Program-made: the position numbers and the translations under genes
Part shown: piece after piece, positions 1 through 13,155 of the stretch
How the letters are laid out: the number at the start of each line of letters is the position of its first letter
Numbering within the stretch: the first letter of the stretch is position 1
DNA from: Physella acuta
Taxonomy: Eukaryota; Mollusca; Gastropoda; Physidae
Direction: 5' to 3'
Length of the DNA: 64,000 nucleotides
Assembly (NCBI RefSeq): GCF_028476545.1
Contig: NW_026731669.1
Coordinates: forward strand, 1,661,501 to 1,725,500
Notes under the pieces: model-generated
Databases searched by the model: none
The model's input: the letters and a program-made list of their open reading frames with translations, nothing else
What the model was told of the DNA's origin: nothing

Positions 1-648
1 TATCAGTAAGCAAAAGTAGAAATTAAAATGCAATTTTGTATTCAAAACGACACACCGTTTATAATAATTATAACCATAAAATAAGAAATAAACACACTGT
101 TCAGTTTATTTTAACCAGCTATATACCATTTAGCGCAGTGTGTTTTATGCTAAATACTTACTGATTTCTATAAACAATGATACCGCTTTGTGATCGGTGA
201 AGGCAATAAACAATAATTTCATTTTAATCCTCTTAACAACCTCCGCCTACGTCAGCAGTCTATACATGAAATAGCATTTCAGAGCCTCGTTATTCGTGTA
301 GCCAAAAAAATAAATAAATAAATAAATAATTCCAAAATGAATTAATCATTGTCAAGAAAATTTAACCATCCATAACACGTATTTTAGCGATGTTTAGCGA
401 TGCATGAGTGCTATGAGTGTTTTACTCAGAGAAACAGGAAGGTTAAGCTAGAGCGTCTGAAATCGATTTTATTTCAGACAAGTTGAGTTTGTGTAATAGA
501 AATAACTTATTCTTTCCTTTTCGTTTGCATTTACAATCGATAGTGTAAAGGGTGTGTGTATATACAAAGTAAAAGTAAATTAATCGTTTTCCTATTGAGA
601 AGGCGGAGATAAATACCTGAAAAATACGTTATGTATATATACACATAA

Positions 649-654
<6 letters not shown>

Positions 655-684
<30 letters not shown>

Positions 685-852
685 AAATACATATATATAT
701 AGTTGTAGGTGTGGGTGTGGGTGTGCTTTTGGGTGTGCTTGTGGGTTTGGGAGTAGTGTTATGTGGGTGTTGGGTGTGGGTGTGGGTGTGGGTGTGGGTA
801 TGGGTGTGGATTGTAGATATGGATTGTGGACGTGGATGTGGATGTGCGAGCA
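655..852. repeat. (TA)n tract followed by GTGGGT-type repeat
   Basis: A short (TA)n run is followed by an irregular GTGGGTGTGG / GTGGATGTGG repeat up to about 850. Short open frames on both strands here only translate the repeat and are not genes. Confidence 0.9.
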
Positions 853-1017
853 CTATTGTAAGTGTATATACGTGTGCATATGCACGTTATTGTGGATGTG
901 TATGTTGATTATGGTGTTGATTTGTGAGAGGATGTCAATATGAATAAGGATTTAGATTAAGATATGCATACGTATATATTTGAACGTAAAGACGAGATAA
1001 ATTATTCTATTGTGCAC

Positions 1018-1134
1018 CAGTTGCTGCCACTCTGGAACCGTCGTCATTTCCTTTCATCGAGGTCCAGCCCCAGTAGTCGACGATTGGAAAGCTGGATTGT
1101 AAAGAGCTGCGTTGTATAAGTTGTTCAAGCAAAC
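1018..1134 (-). pseudogene. Relic first exon of a fucolectin/PAN paralog
   Basis: Read on the minus strand, this stretch encodes NAALYNPAFQSS followed, in another frame, by GNDDGSR. It closely matches the NAALYKPAFQSS ... GNDGR segment of exon 1 of the intact gene at 7624-6398. In the relic the reading frame shifts between these two blocks (the first frame meets TGA), and the conserved tryptophan-containing end of the exon and its splice donor are not recognisable. No downstream exon remnants are seen at lower coordinates. It is most simply a decayed tandem paralog of the host gene and not a functional exon. Confidence 0.75.
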
Positions 1135-1360
1135 ATGCATCATGTGTCCTAACAACACAGCCATTTGCAAATATTCGACACACAATACTATTGCTATTGA
1201 GCTTGAGCTTGAACTTAGTTAATGATTGTTTTGTGTTTAAACCATAAATAAAACCTCCAGAGTTTATGTGTGTAGCACGAATAACATGAAAACTCGAATA
1301 GATAGCTATTATAACATTAAAAGTTTTAGAATCAATTTACATCACAGTGTTTTAATTGAT

Positions 1361-2889
1361 TTTTATATTTCGATACATTGGATTGTCTAAGCAAGCAAAA
1401 GATCGATAGTGTCATTTAATCAAGCAGGACATTATTCTTAGCGAGATTTTCAGGTTCGTCAATGGACCCAACTGAGTTCGACGAGTCGCATCGGATCATA
1501 ATAGTTTATAGAATTTTTTTTTTGAATGGGAACCGAACATTAAAAGCTCTAACTTGTCTAGTTACATGCTAATGCATCCTCACACTATAGTTTGAAGTCG
1601 ATCTGTTTCTTTTTTTATTTTTATTTTTTTATTTTTTTAAAGAGAAATGGGTATAGTATTACCTATATAATCTTTTCTTGACATATCAAATGTGGATGTC
1701 GCTTTTTGTTTCTCTTAGAGCTAGTCGTGGTACGTGCTGCTTTTGCCAAATCCGCACTGACATTGTATACATTACATTTTTATGACATCTGTCTACTAAT
1801 TGCGAGAGGTTTGGAATGTATGTACTCAACAAACCTATACTTTAAAATTTAAACTTCTACACATCAACTACATCACTATGTTATACACATGATAGATGTT
1901 TATGTAATTTGCAGATACATGCATAAAACAAAACTGACAAACACAATGTATGAAACCGTATAGTATTCATAATTTCCAAGGAAGGTTACTTCAATGAAGA
2001 TCTATGCTAAAATATAACTGCGATTGTTAGTAATATTAAATTATAGTTAAAAAAACTGAGGTCTGTGATTAATAGAGACATGCTAAATACTATATTAAAA
2101 GGACAGCAATTGTAATTTATGTGAGTGTTTTTGTAAACAGCTACAAACACTAACAGAAAATACTTTTAGATAATTAGTCGAATTAACATGATCATTAGTC
2201 CCTAACTGGGTTATACTGGATTAACCAGCTGTATCGCTCACTGAAATGTCACTAAATTATATCATAAAACATAAACTTTCTCCAGCGACATTCTATTGTT
2301 GGTTACCGAACCATTTAGACATTGTTTGTACGTTAACAAAATAAAACGAAAGCAGTAACGATGTTAACAATTACTGTGTAATAGTAGGCCTATAAATCAA
2401 ACAACATCTACCCCGCCCTAAGCACGTCTACCGTCTTCTGGACGTGATCGTAAAATATTATAACGTTTTTAGAAAATATAGAATTCCGACCACAGATCCC
2501 CCTTTCCCATCCCCTAGAATGTGCCAAGTGCACCTTACCACACAGAAAACTCTTCCACAAACAAAACAATGTACAAACGCTAGGGATTGAGTTTAGTGTT
2601 CTCTGACTCATAGAGTATTTAACATTTCTTATGCCGTTTACGAGCTCTACATGTACTTTTCTCTAAGTATATTGATTGTGCCTAACTTTAAGATAATAGC
2701 CAGACATATCAATGTATATTTCTATTTAGTATTTGGACAATTTGACTACTCTTTGTAATTGTGTAATATAACATTGTTGGCTCGAACTATCAAGGTTCGA
2801 ATCTGACATTAAAATGATAATAATAATAATACATGTGATCTTAGTTATTAATAAGATAAGAGTTATTAAGTAAGAGTTATTGTATTCTG

Positions 2890-2891
<2 letters not shown>
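1361..2891. other. No gene seen
   Basis: AT-rich sequence with T-rich stretches (about 1605-1640) and no exon-like open frame, tRNA or recognisable transposon end. Confidence 0.6.

Positions 2892-2979
<88 letters not shown>
2892..2979. repeat. (TA)n microsatellite
   Basis: About 44 uninterrupted TA dinucleotides. Confidence 0.97.
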
Positions 2980-2983
<4 letters not shown>

Positions 2984-4080
2984 GTCGAAAGTATTTCATG
3001 CTAAAAGAATCAATCTTATTTAATACTGACCTATTTTTATCGACAACCTGCCTTTAAGTAATTAGCTTATTTTGACATTATCTGAAGGCATTATTTTTAG
3101 ATCTGACCATACTATCAGTAGGCTTATACATGGCTTGTAATATTTGTTCAGTCTGTGGTCATGAACTACATTCGCCTAAAATGTTCATATTCTGATTCAG
3201 ATTTCAATCGCCTATTAATTATATAGATATTAGTTGACTATATCGAAGAGGGTAAATAATTAAATTCAATTACATATGGTATACAAGTATGTCGGTTTGT
3301 CATTACGGTTATAATGTTACGTTGAGTAAATTATACTATACGAAAATATTCGTCCATATTATAAAACCAATTATAAGCCTTCATGGATTGTGCGTGTATA
3401 CAAAAGTCTTAATTTGACCGTCAAAGAAAGATATTAAAATATTTAAAATATTTTCTCTCACGTAGGTCTCTATTGGTTGTTAGTATAAGGACAAATACCA
3501 GATTAAAGACAAATAATGTAATTCAAATAATTAGGGTATGGAAGAGATATTTTATAAACACTAGATTTTAGATAAATGTACTAGCAACACGTATACATTA
3601 TTAAATGCTTAATTAATATGATATTTGTATATCAGACTCAGATTTGACTATTTCTGGCCTTTTTCTGTAAATGTTATTGTTTTATTTTTTTAAATAATGT
3701 TTGTTTTACTCAATTGGATAAAAATATTATGATTTTATAGCTGTTATTGAATTAATCATTCAGCTTTTACCCTATGTTTATAAATGCTGTGGGTATGGCT
3801 CATTTTAACTCTTGAGACAAAAGAACTTATAAGTTCTCGTTCTCTCTCTCGTTAATTCAAGTCTTGTTAGCCAGGGGGAAATAAAAGTTTTCGAACTAAA
3901 TTAATTGTTTTGAACGGGATTCCTGTTGATAACAAAAAACATGGTGGAGTATAGGGAGGGAGGGAAATAGTGAATCAACAGGCCTAAACGTATTTACAGC
4001 TTTTAGATTCATTCTTACTTATAATGTGTTTTTTTTTTTAAATAGTTATCTAAAATAGCGCAAAACTAATGTTTGACAAC
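2980..4080. other. No gene seen
   Basis: AT-rich, with short runs such as TCTCTCTCTCG near 3842. No open frame longer than chance and no repeat shared with the rest of the window was found by eye. Confidence 0.6.
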
Positions 4081-5610
<1,530 letters not shown>

Positions 5611-6229
5611 GGTCTTTTTCATTTGCACTGAAAGCTTCATTTCTACGAATGATATCCAATCCTTAATGTTAGTCAGAACAATCACTAAAAGCTAAACGAA
5701 ATTGATATGCTATATAAAAAAACTCCATAGTCGTATTTTTGAAACGCTCAAGTTTTATTATGTGTTATCAAAACTTTAAAGATAAAAATATCTTGAATAA
5801 AATTATACGTGTTAAACACATTTATGAAAAAAAACGATTTACCGATGTTGCCTTTTAAAAATTCTATTTAGCTACTAATGTACTAAAACGTCAATTATGA
5901 AAATTATTTGTTAAGTCCAAAAAAAAAAACATCAAATTTTATAACAGTTTTTATTTTTATAGCACGGCATATGATTTTTTAAAAATATTTCGTGGACCCT
6001 TCGAAACCTTTTTGAGAGATTTTGTTTAGAATTTTTATTGTAGTACTAAAATATAATACATCAATCATTTCACTTGATTTTGAGTGACGTGGATAAATTG
6101 AAAAAAATCAAACAATTTACAAGTGTTGGTCTACCTTTTCATGGAAGAGCGGAGAATAGTAAAGAAGAAGGGTATGTGTTGCGGAGACATTTTATACACA
6201 AATATTTGTTGCTGTTAGGGTTTTTCCAA
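5611..6229. other. No gene seen; downstream flank of the lectin gene
   Basis: AT-rich with several A runs. No open frame or shared repeat recognised. Confidence 0.6.
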
Positions 6230-6235
6230 TTTATT
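6230..6235 (-). promoter_or_regulatory. Polyadenylation signal AATAAA for the fucolectin/PAN gene
   Basis: AATAAA on the minus strand, about 160 bases after the stop codon of the fucolectin/PAN gene. It is the first canonical signal seen downstream in the direction of transcription. Confidence 0.5.
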
Positions 6236-6397
6236 TAAACTGAATAAAATCACAAAATACGGGAAAAAAGGCTACACAAACTCTCGAGACACGAAACTCT
6301 TAAACAAGTCAAAAATTGACACTACAGTGTTTAATTTAAACTATGTCCCCTACTAAGTTTTAGCAAATTTGTTACAAGGTAATTTTTTCATTGTCGT

Positions 6398-7624
6398 CTA
6401 GTAAGTCATAATATAGAACTGGGCACCAGACACTGACACAAGTTGAGATACAAGTGATGTTATTCTAGGATCAAGATAAAACAATAGACACAGTCGTGTA
6501 GCAGGGAACCAGTTGAAAGCAGTACAACCGCCCGTGAAGTGTTTCTGTAAACATTGAGAGCCACACAACAAAGGTTTGGACACGGTAAGGTTAAGTAGTG
6601 ACGTCATGTTTAGTTTCTTGTTTTGGTAAAGTTTAAAATTTCTGACTCGTGATTTTAAAATTGAGGCCATCACTTGCATCTCACACATATGGAGACATTC
6701 ATCATTGGATCTGTGTGTGAATAGTAACATTTTATATTGGCAGTTGAAAAACTATAGACATTTTAATTCAAATTTTCATTAAAAAAATTGTTTGTAGACA
6801 GAACCACAAAACGACTGACTTAATGAGGCGCAGGTAACGACCAACAGTAGGTCTGGCACAGTTCCAGGTGTAGTTGCCTGTACCAACAGGTGCTGTCTGG
6901 TTGTAACAAATGTCTCCAGAGTCTAAAGGGAAGGGCGGTGCTAGTCTGGGGTCTGTTTTAAACACGTCAATCTGGAAATTGTTCAGCTTGATGGCTGTTG
7001 CATACCAGTCACCCCTGGGGTTATAACATAATACAGATTGAGGAGAAGTATAATACTGAGTGTGTATACGTGTGGTTGTGTGTATCGAGTGTGGATGTGT
7101 GGATGTGTATAATACATTTTAGAATAAACATAAACATATTTATTTTGTCTTTTAGTTATCAGACAGAGATATCAAATATGAAAATTTTATAATGTTTTAA
7201 ATACCACCAACAATTTCTTTTATATCTTTAAAATGTATGAAATTTAATCGCTTTATATAATTATCTTGTAAGTGGTTTTTAAAATAAAAATAAATAAAAT
7301 AAGAACTAAAACATTTGAATACATGTATATAAAATTGGATTACCTGTTGGTGAGAAAAATTCCATGAATGACATAATCGTCCATGAGATCCACCATCCAC
7401 CAACTGTTGTTCTGACACAATGTGTGCATACAATTTCCACTGTTCATCTCGCCTCGCATCCTACCATCATTTCCTCTTTCAGCAGAATTGCCTTGAAACA
7501 CCGACGATTGAAAAGCTGGTTTGTAAAGTGCTGCATTAAATAGAGTATCGTCTGCTAAGGAAGACAGTATGTCACACTTGGTATGTAAAATGATAAGAAT
7601 CGCAAACAAATGTATGGCGTGCAT
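6398..7624 (-). CDS. Secreted fucolectin-type (FTP) + PAN/Apple domain protein, 3 exons
   Basis: Exons 7624-7344, 7014-6820 and 6710-6398 join in consistent phase (AG|G, then AA|A) at GT-AG introns, giving about 262 residues. Residues 1-26 (MHAIHLFAILIILHTKC...) are a signal peptide. An in-frame ATG 17 codons upstream (7675) is possible, but it would bury the signal sequence. Residues ~30-175 resemble the fucolectin/tachylectin-4/pentraxin-1 galactose-binding fold: NAALYKPAFQSS, GNDGR, NSGNCMHT, WWMVDL, FLTNRGDW, and the terminal motif CLHMCEMQVMA that aligns with the family's 'LCEVEV' end. The rest is PAN-like (LLCGSQCLQKHF, CTAFNWFPATRLC). The family binds sugars in haemolymph or mucus; an immune or recognition role is inferred. 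Ligand-binding residues were not verified. A relic paralogous exon lies near 1.1 kb. Confidence 0.82.
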
Positions 7625-7675
7625 GATGTTAACATGTATAGTTTTCCTACAGCTAGAAGTGCTAAAAATGTACAC

Positions 7676-8803
7676 TTGTTAAAACACTGAATAAAAGACA
7701 CAACATAACGATGTATTAAAGTCAGTAATGTGTTTGTTAAATAGTTTTATGTAAAATTTAATATTAATTGATTATTTGACTGTCGATAATAAAGTTAAAC
7801 GTAACATCACGTTACATTAAGATGGCATCAAAAGACCAAGTTCGTTTCATTTAAGAATTCAACCAAGTAGAACACATTTATTGTATTATTATACAGCGAT
7901 ATTGAATAGTTTCAAGCTAAGCGAGATTATAAAAATGATTACGACACACAATGGCCAGTTGACGCAATTGTTACAATTTTAGTGTTGTAATAGAAAACAA
8001 CGAGCTTTTGTTTATACGGCAGACATATTTTAAAATAGAGTTTTCAATTACATTTATTGATTATGTTTTGTATAGAAATAGTTTATTCAAATCAACCAGT
8101 GAAACAAATACAGCAAAATATATGTGCGTATAGTTTAGCTGCTGAATCTTTTCTTACAGTAATGTTCATGCCAAAAGTGAGCATTGAAATATTTTTGTAC
8201 TAGTGTAGAAATTACTAATTATAAAAAACCTACTTTCTCAACACCACTCTCGCAACTTTCTTATTGCAATACATTTGATTATAACATGTTTAGAAAAGCG
8301 ATGATGAACTGGGATTTCAATAAGTTAAAAACTGGGAAATATATTTCATTAGCGTATAATGTGGAGAATAATTTGGTAGTCTTAATTATCTTTTAAGTTA
8401 GAATTTTCAGTGACATTAAGGTTAAGAATATTAGTGGAAAGGGCAAAAATGTACATATAGTTCTAAAAAAAATATAGTATTTTTTAATGTTAAAGATGGT
8501 GGTGTTTATTGTCATTTTATATTACTCGGGGAGGCATATGGCTTATTACATTTACCTTTATTAGTCCGAATAAAGAATACTTGGGTCTATAATCAGAAAA
8601 AATATCCACATGTTTGTTTGCAAAAAATGTATATTTTGTATTGTTCCACAATAAAGTAGGCCTGCAAAAGTTACACGTACATTTTTAATGAAGCTACTTT
8701 ATGTACTGTGAGTTTAAAAACAAAAACGTATATATTTCAGCTGGATTATTGTTTACTATTTAATTGTATGAACTTTTGTTTGTTTTCAAAATTTAACCTA
8801 TAA
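7676..8803. other. No gene seen; upstream flank of the lectin gene
   Basis: AT-rich sequence containing the presumed promoter of the fucolectin/PAN gene, but no convincing TATA box or initiator can be singled out. A 70-codon open frame at 8184-8396 has no recognisable domain and is likely chance. Confidence 0.55.
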
Positions 8804-8808
8804 CTTTT

Positions 8809-9088
8809 TATAACAGTGAAATATTGGTGGATCGTATCTTGGGAGTGTGTGTGTGAGATTGCATCAGGGAGACGGTGGCTGTGCGCATGCGCGAAAGGAA
8901 CAAGGAAAAAAAGGACGCAAGAAGATGGCGTAGCTTGGTTGAACACGCTGCCTGTGTGAGAACAAAATAAATATGAAAAACTGCAAAGAAGGCTTGTCTT
9001 TTGATTTTACATATGTAATATAAAAGGTAGGAGAAAGGCCTGTGACAAGTTTATATCGTGAACCCAGTCACACAAAAGGCGTGTGACA
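8809..9088 (+). repeat. 5' LTR of the degraded Gypsy element
   Basis: 280 bp, beginning TATAACAGTG and ending GCGTGTGACA, nearly identical to 11984-12263. Its start is set by the flanking CTTTT duplication. It contains AATAAA (AACAAAATAAATATG) and a GCGCATGCGC palindrome. Confidence 0.88.
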
Positions 9089-9091
9089 TTT

Positions 9092-9106
9092 TGGTGTCAG
9101 AAGTGG
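9092..9106 (+). other. Primer-binding site, probably tRNA-Leu type
   Basis: TGGTGTCAGAAGTGG lies 3 bases after the 5' LTR. Its complement, CCACTTCTGACACCA, has the form of a tRNA acceptor end plus CCA and resembles animal tRNA-Leu 3' ends from memory. The tRNA identity is inference. Confidence 0.6.
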
Positions 9107-9185
9107 TCGGTGGTCAACACCGTGAAGGAAAGAATTAAATCCAGATTTAGTATTGTAACTGAATAACTGTGCTTGCATCATTACG

Positions 9186-10349
9186 ATGGAGTTCGATCTC
9201 TATGCTAAATACATGGAGTTGGCTGACTCTTTTGGATACACTGGGGCAGAAAAGGCCAAATGGGTTGAAGATAAAATAGCAGAAAAAAAAATGTCGGATG
9301 CAGCTCAAAGGGAAGAAAGAGCTTCCGAGAGGGAAGTAGCTAAAGCTAAAATAGAGGCTGAGAATGAAAAAGTTAAAATAGAAGCCGAAGATAGAGAAAA
9401 ACAGAGACAATTAGAAGATAGAGAAAAACAGAGACAATTCGAAGATAGAGAAAAACAGAGACAATATGAGTTAGAATTAGAAAAAAATAAAATTAATCGA
9501 TCTCAAGACAGCACTGTTAACAAATCGGACTATTGGAAGCCTAAATTCAGAGCATTTAGACCGCAGGAAGAAAGTGTGGAAACTTACTTAATACACTTTG
9601 AGCAAAGATGTAAGAGTTTTAATTATTCATCTGCTGGGAAGGCACAGGCTTTATTGACTAATTTGACAGGAGAGACTATTGCCATAATAGCAAGTATGTC
9701 TGAGGCTGAAAAAGAAGACTATGACCTAGTAAAAGAAAGATTGATGAAACATTTTGGAAAGACAGAAGACTATTACAGAAAGACTATAAGAGATGCTAGA
9801 ATCAACAACACTGGTGACATAAACCAGATCATTTTTGACAACAGGGGAGAAAATAGAATTAGTAGAAATAATCATCAAGAGATATCAGCAGGGGTAGAAG
9901 GGTCAGAGATGGTGGCATCTGTTAGTCAAAGCAATACAACACTGAAGATGTTCCCAGCTAAAGTAAACAATGTCAGAATAATGTGCCTGAGAGATTCAGG
10001 TTGCACATGCATTATTGTTAAGAAAAGTCTTGTAAGACCAGAACAATACATTCCTGGCATAATGAAGATGACATATGCCAACAAGAAATTTAAGGATGAG
10101 TGTAAAATGGCAGTAGTTGATATAGATTCTGCTTGGCTGAAAGGTAAATATAAAGTGGCAGTCATGGAAGAACCAATAGCAGATATGATTATTGAGAATG
10201 TAAAGGAGGTGAAAGAAAGAAATGAGGAAGACAGAGATAGATGGGAAAGTCAAATTGGAGCAGCGGTTGAGACAAGAACAAATAGAGACACTAAAAGAAC
10301 TCCTAGAAAGAATAAGGACAGAAACTGCATGTGGGAGTACATACAGTAG
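9186..10349 (+). CDS. Gag/protease-like ORF of the degraded Gypsy element
   Basis: A 387-codon open frame. Residues ~15-110 are highly charged and probably coiled coil, with tandem DREKQRQ repeats. Residues ~115-210 resemble a Ty3/Gypsy gag capsid (YWKPKFRAFRPQEESVE ... YLIHFEQRCKSF; YDLVKERLMKHFG). Residues ~255-320 resemble a retropepsin region (VNNVRIMCLRDSGCTCIIV). It belongs to the element bounded by the 280-bp LTRs and is a fossil of a retroelement, not a host gene. Gag and protease functions are assigned by family resemblance only. Confidence 0.7.
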   Translation: MEFDLYAKYMELADSFGYTGAEKAKWVEDKIAEKKMSDAAQREERASEREVAKAKIEAENEKVKIEAEDREKQRQLEDREKQRQFEDREKQRQYELELEKNKINRSQDSTVNKSDYWKPKFRAFRPQEESVETYLIHFEQRCKSFNYSSAGKAQALLTNLTGETIAIIASMSEAEKEDYDLVKERLMKHFGKTEDYYRKTIRDARINNTGDINQIIFDNRGENRISRNNHQEISAGVEGSEMVASVSQSNTTLKMFPAKVNNVRIMCLRDSGCTCIIVKKSLVRPEQYIPGIMKMTYANKKFKDECKMAVVDIDSAWLKGKYKVAVMEEPIADMIIENVKEVKERNEEDRDRWESQIGAAVETRTNRDTKRTPRKNKDRNCMWEYIQ

Positions 10350-11983
10350 AATTCTTAGGATTCAAGGTTGGAAATAAAGAAATTAGACCTACTGAAGGAA
10401 ACAGGGACAAAATATTAAATATCAAAACTACTAGTACAAGGAAAGAAGTGAAATCATTGTTTGGACTATGCAATTTTTATAATATTTTGTGGATAAATAT
10501 GCTGAACTTACTACTCCTTTAAGATTTTACTTTCAAGCTTTAATATATAACATCAGTTATCATACATATAGAACCTGGTTTAGTGGATGTAACAATATAA
10601 TTTTTAACCACTTTAGTTGTATCACCAACCTCAACAGTTTAAAAAAAAAAAATTTCATTGATTGGCTTTGCACATTCCTTTTTGGCTAACAAAATCTGTT
10701 ACTCTTTATGTTGTGTGCATTGGTACTTAAGCATCAGTGATATACGGTATAGCTACCAACACTGAGGACTACTAACATACATTATTTTACATGTTATTGA
10801 CTTTGCGGGAATTTGTAAGTTAGAAAACCATTTAAATTAAAGCATGCAGTTTGTTATCATAATTTGTTAACAAATGTTTAGTTTGTTATTGGGCCTTGTA
10901 TTTTGTTAACTGATGTTTATGAACATAACAGTTGGGTATTTCTTTTACACTTTATATGGTAATGCTGATGGATTCTATTGTTGTTTCAAGTTGTATTCAA
11001 TTAACAGAGCTTAACTATGTGTTTGGAATTTTGACTTGGTAAATATTGCTTTCATTAGGAAAATGGATTTGTCTAAGAACATTATGTCAAGAAAAGCTAA
11101 CCTGTAAAGGGACTGCACAATACACTAGCTGATTTTTTATCAAGACAGATTGAAGATGAAAAAACAAACATGGAACTGACTAAAGAAAATAATGACCTGA
11201 GACATATCAGCCAATTCTTATAAGGAAAATTTGAATAATGTAGTATGTGATGTGTACTTCCAGAGAACATTAACATTTTAAAAATGTGAGCAAGATAGGA
11301 ATAAGTCATAAAATGACTTGTATAAAGATGTTTTACCACTATTTTAATTTAGTAATGAAAATGAACATACATTTTGTTGTATTTTTATGATTTGTATGTA
11401 AACTGTATATCTGGTTAAGTAATGACCATGATTATGGCAGTATGACCTGACAGATGTGGTAATTATATGTAATAAGATGTGGTAATTTACATATATTATG
11501 ATGAGGAGTTTACCTCAGCCAGTGAAGTAGGGCAATCAAGGAGATGATTTGCCCATGGAAGCTATTGCATAGCTATAATTTTGTTCTACTAAAATAGAGT
11601 TTTCCTCAGTTAGATTTATTTGAAATACACTAAGAGGCAATATTCCTTAGTGAGGTTTAATGATTTTTGTTTGTTACACTAAGAGGAGATGTTCCTTAGT
11701 TAGAGTCATTTGTTCTTACTAAACTAAGAAGGTTTACCTAAGTTACAATTTTTCTTAATGGTGATACTTATAAAATAAGTGACGCTTTACACTTTGCCAT
11801 GTATTTTATGAATATCATTGTTTTAATTAAGTGTACATATAAAATAACTTGGGATGTTTATTAACAAGTTTCTTTTTCCACATGATTTTCATTTCACTGT
11901 TATGTTATGAAGATTTTATAGTGAATGTGATCTATATAACAAAAAAAAATAATAAATTAATTTTTTTAACGGGAAAAAGGGCG
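10350..11983 (+). other. Pol remnants and 3' untranslated part of the degraded Gypsy element
   Basis: Short remnants of Gypsy RT (VEFLGFKVGNKEIRPTEGN, EVKSLFGLCNFY) at about 10.34-10.5 kb and of the RNase H end (LHNTLADFLSRQIED) at about 11.1-11.2 kb. The rest is AT-rich, with an imperfect repeat of ACTAAGA / TCCTTAGT around 11.58-11.75 kb. No integrase was recognised. Confidence 0.65.
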
Positions 11984-12263
11984 TATAACAGTGAAATATT
12001 GGTGGATCGTATCTTGGGAGTGTGTGTGTGAGATTGAATCAGGGAGACGGTGGCTGTGCGCATGCGCGAAAGGAACAAGGAAAAAAAGGACGCAAGAAGA
12101 TGGCGTAGCTTGGCTGAACACGCTGCCTCTGTGAGAACAAAATAAATATGAAAAACTGCAAAGAAGGCTTGTCTTTTGATTTTACATGTGTAATATAAAA
12201 GGTAGGAGAAAGGCCTGTGACAAGTTTATATCGTGAACCCAGTCACACAAAAGGCGTGTGACA
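11984..12263 (+). repeat. 3' LTR of the degraded Gypsy element
   Basis: 280 bp, the same length as the 5' LTR and with about four mismatches to it; followed by the CTTTT target duplication. Confidence 0.88.
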
Positions 12264-12268
12264 CTTTT

Positions 12269-12651
12269 GTTTTAGCTGTAATGTTGCTTTAGATTATTTC
12301 ATTGTGTTGTTTTATTCATGTCTGGTTTTGCTGAGAGTGTTTGTTTTAAATGGGTTTTATCAATTCTAAAGAGTTCTATATTTGATGCGTATCTTAATAG
12401 ACTTCTGTCTTTAGAGATATCATGTTTTGTGTGGAACATAGATATTATCATGTGGTTGTGGAGTCAACGTAGGTTATATGTAGGTAGATAGACGGGAGTA
12501 GGGACGTAAGACGGACGTTTCGAAAATTCGAGAATACTAACAAAACAATACACGCACTTAAGAGTTTTATCGATTACGTCTCTAAGAAGTTAGCTTTTAA
12601 TGTTACTCTTTTTCTCTTATGTTAATAACAAGATCTCTCAACTTCAACAGT
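12269..12651. other. No gene seen
   Basis: AT-rich sequence between the LTR element and the foldback repeat; nothing recognised. Confidence 0.6.
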
Positions 12652-13155
12652 TAAAAAAGCATAAAAAACGTTTTAGTAACCAGCTTTTATGTAATAATGC
12701 ACTAAAAAGTAGATTATAAAAGATGTTCTTTAAATATTAAATACACTACTATTTAAATAATTATAAAGAAATGCGTGGGTAACTTCCAAAACATTAGCGA
12801 CCCACGGAAATGACTATGAAAATAACAACTGCCTACCCAGAAATACGCACACATCTGCCCCGCTCCTCAACAAATGTTCTATTATTCGCTCTGTTTATTG
12901 GAGGATCCGGTTTCAAAGAGTAAAATGATGATGGATTTATTTTTTTAAAATTTATATTATATTATTTTTATAGTGTTGCCACTTACCAGCAATGAATTTT
13001 ATTTCTACTTTTTAGTGCATAATTACATAAAAGCTTGGTATTAAAACGTTTTTAAATGAATTTTTTTCAGTACTTTAATTTTTTTAAATTTAAAATAGAG
13101 TTGAATGACTAAAAACCAATGCGCACCTAATGAACGTGATGACGCATGTATATTA
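12652..13155. repeat. Head-to-head foldback repeat arms
   Basis: 12652-12715 is an imperfect inverted copy of 13004-13068 (core AGCTTTTATGTAAT, GCACTAAAAAGTAGA). The right arm continues to about 13155 and matches the reverse complement of 33340-33455, including GACTAAAAACCA and GAACGTGATGACGC. This marks a dispersed inverted-repeat element whose other, more complete copy is at 33091-33455. The ~290 bases between the arms are not shared. Confidence 0.65.

Larger units (their letters stand above)
1..1360. repeat. Segmental duplication, copy A
   Basis: The first ~560 bases match 4081-4557 in the same orientation, with many substitutions and small indels; both begin ATCAGTAAGCAAA and share the GTGTGTTTTATGC and CTGATTTCTATAAACA blocks. 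A second matching block is 1158-1350 against 5428-5610, sharing CCATTTGCAAAT and ATTGCTATTGAGCTTG. Between the matching blocks each copy carries its own simple repeats and unrelated sequence. The divergence indicates an old tandem duplication with a period of about 4.1 kb. Copy A carries the relic fucolectin exon; copy B does not. Confidence 0.8.
8809..12263 (+). mobile_element. Ty3/Gypsy-type LTR retrotransposon, degraded, ~3.5 kb
   Basis: Two 280-bp direct LTRs flank a gag/protease-like region and remnants of pol. The 5-bp target duplication CTTTT is seen at 8804-8808 and 12264-12268. A primer-binding site follows the 5' LTR. The element is broken and lacks most of pol, with several breaks. 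The two LTRs differ at only about four of 280 positions by eye, so the insertion is fairly recent. RT and RNase H remnants of Gypsy type (GFKVGNKEIRPTEGN; LADFLSRQIED) support the family; the exact clade is unresolved. Confidence 0.85.

Noticed and set aside
8184-8396. 70-codon plus-strand frame upstream of the lectin gene
   Set aside because: No domain, no codon or splice support, AT-rich.
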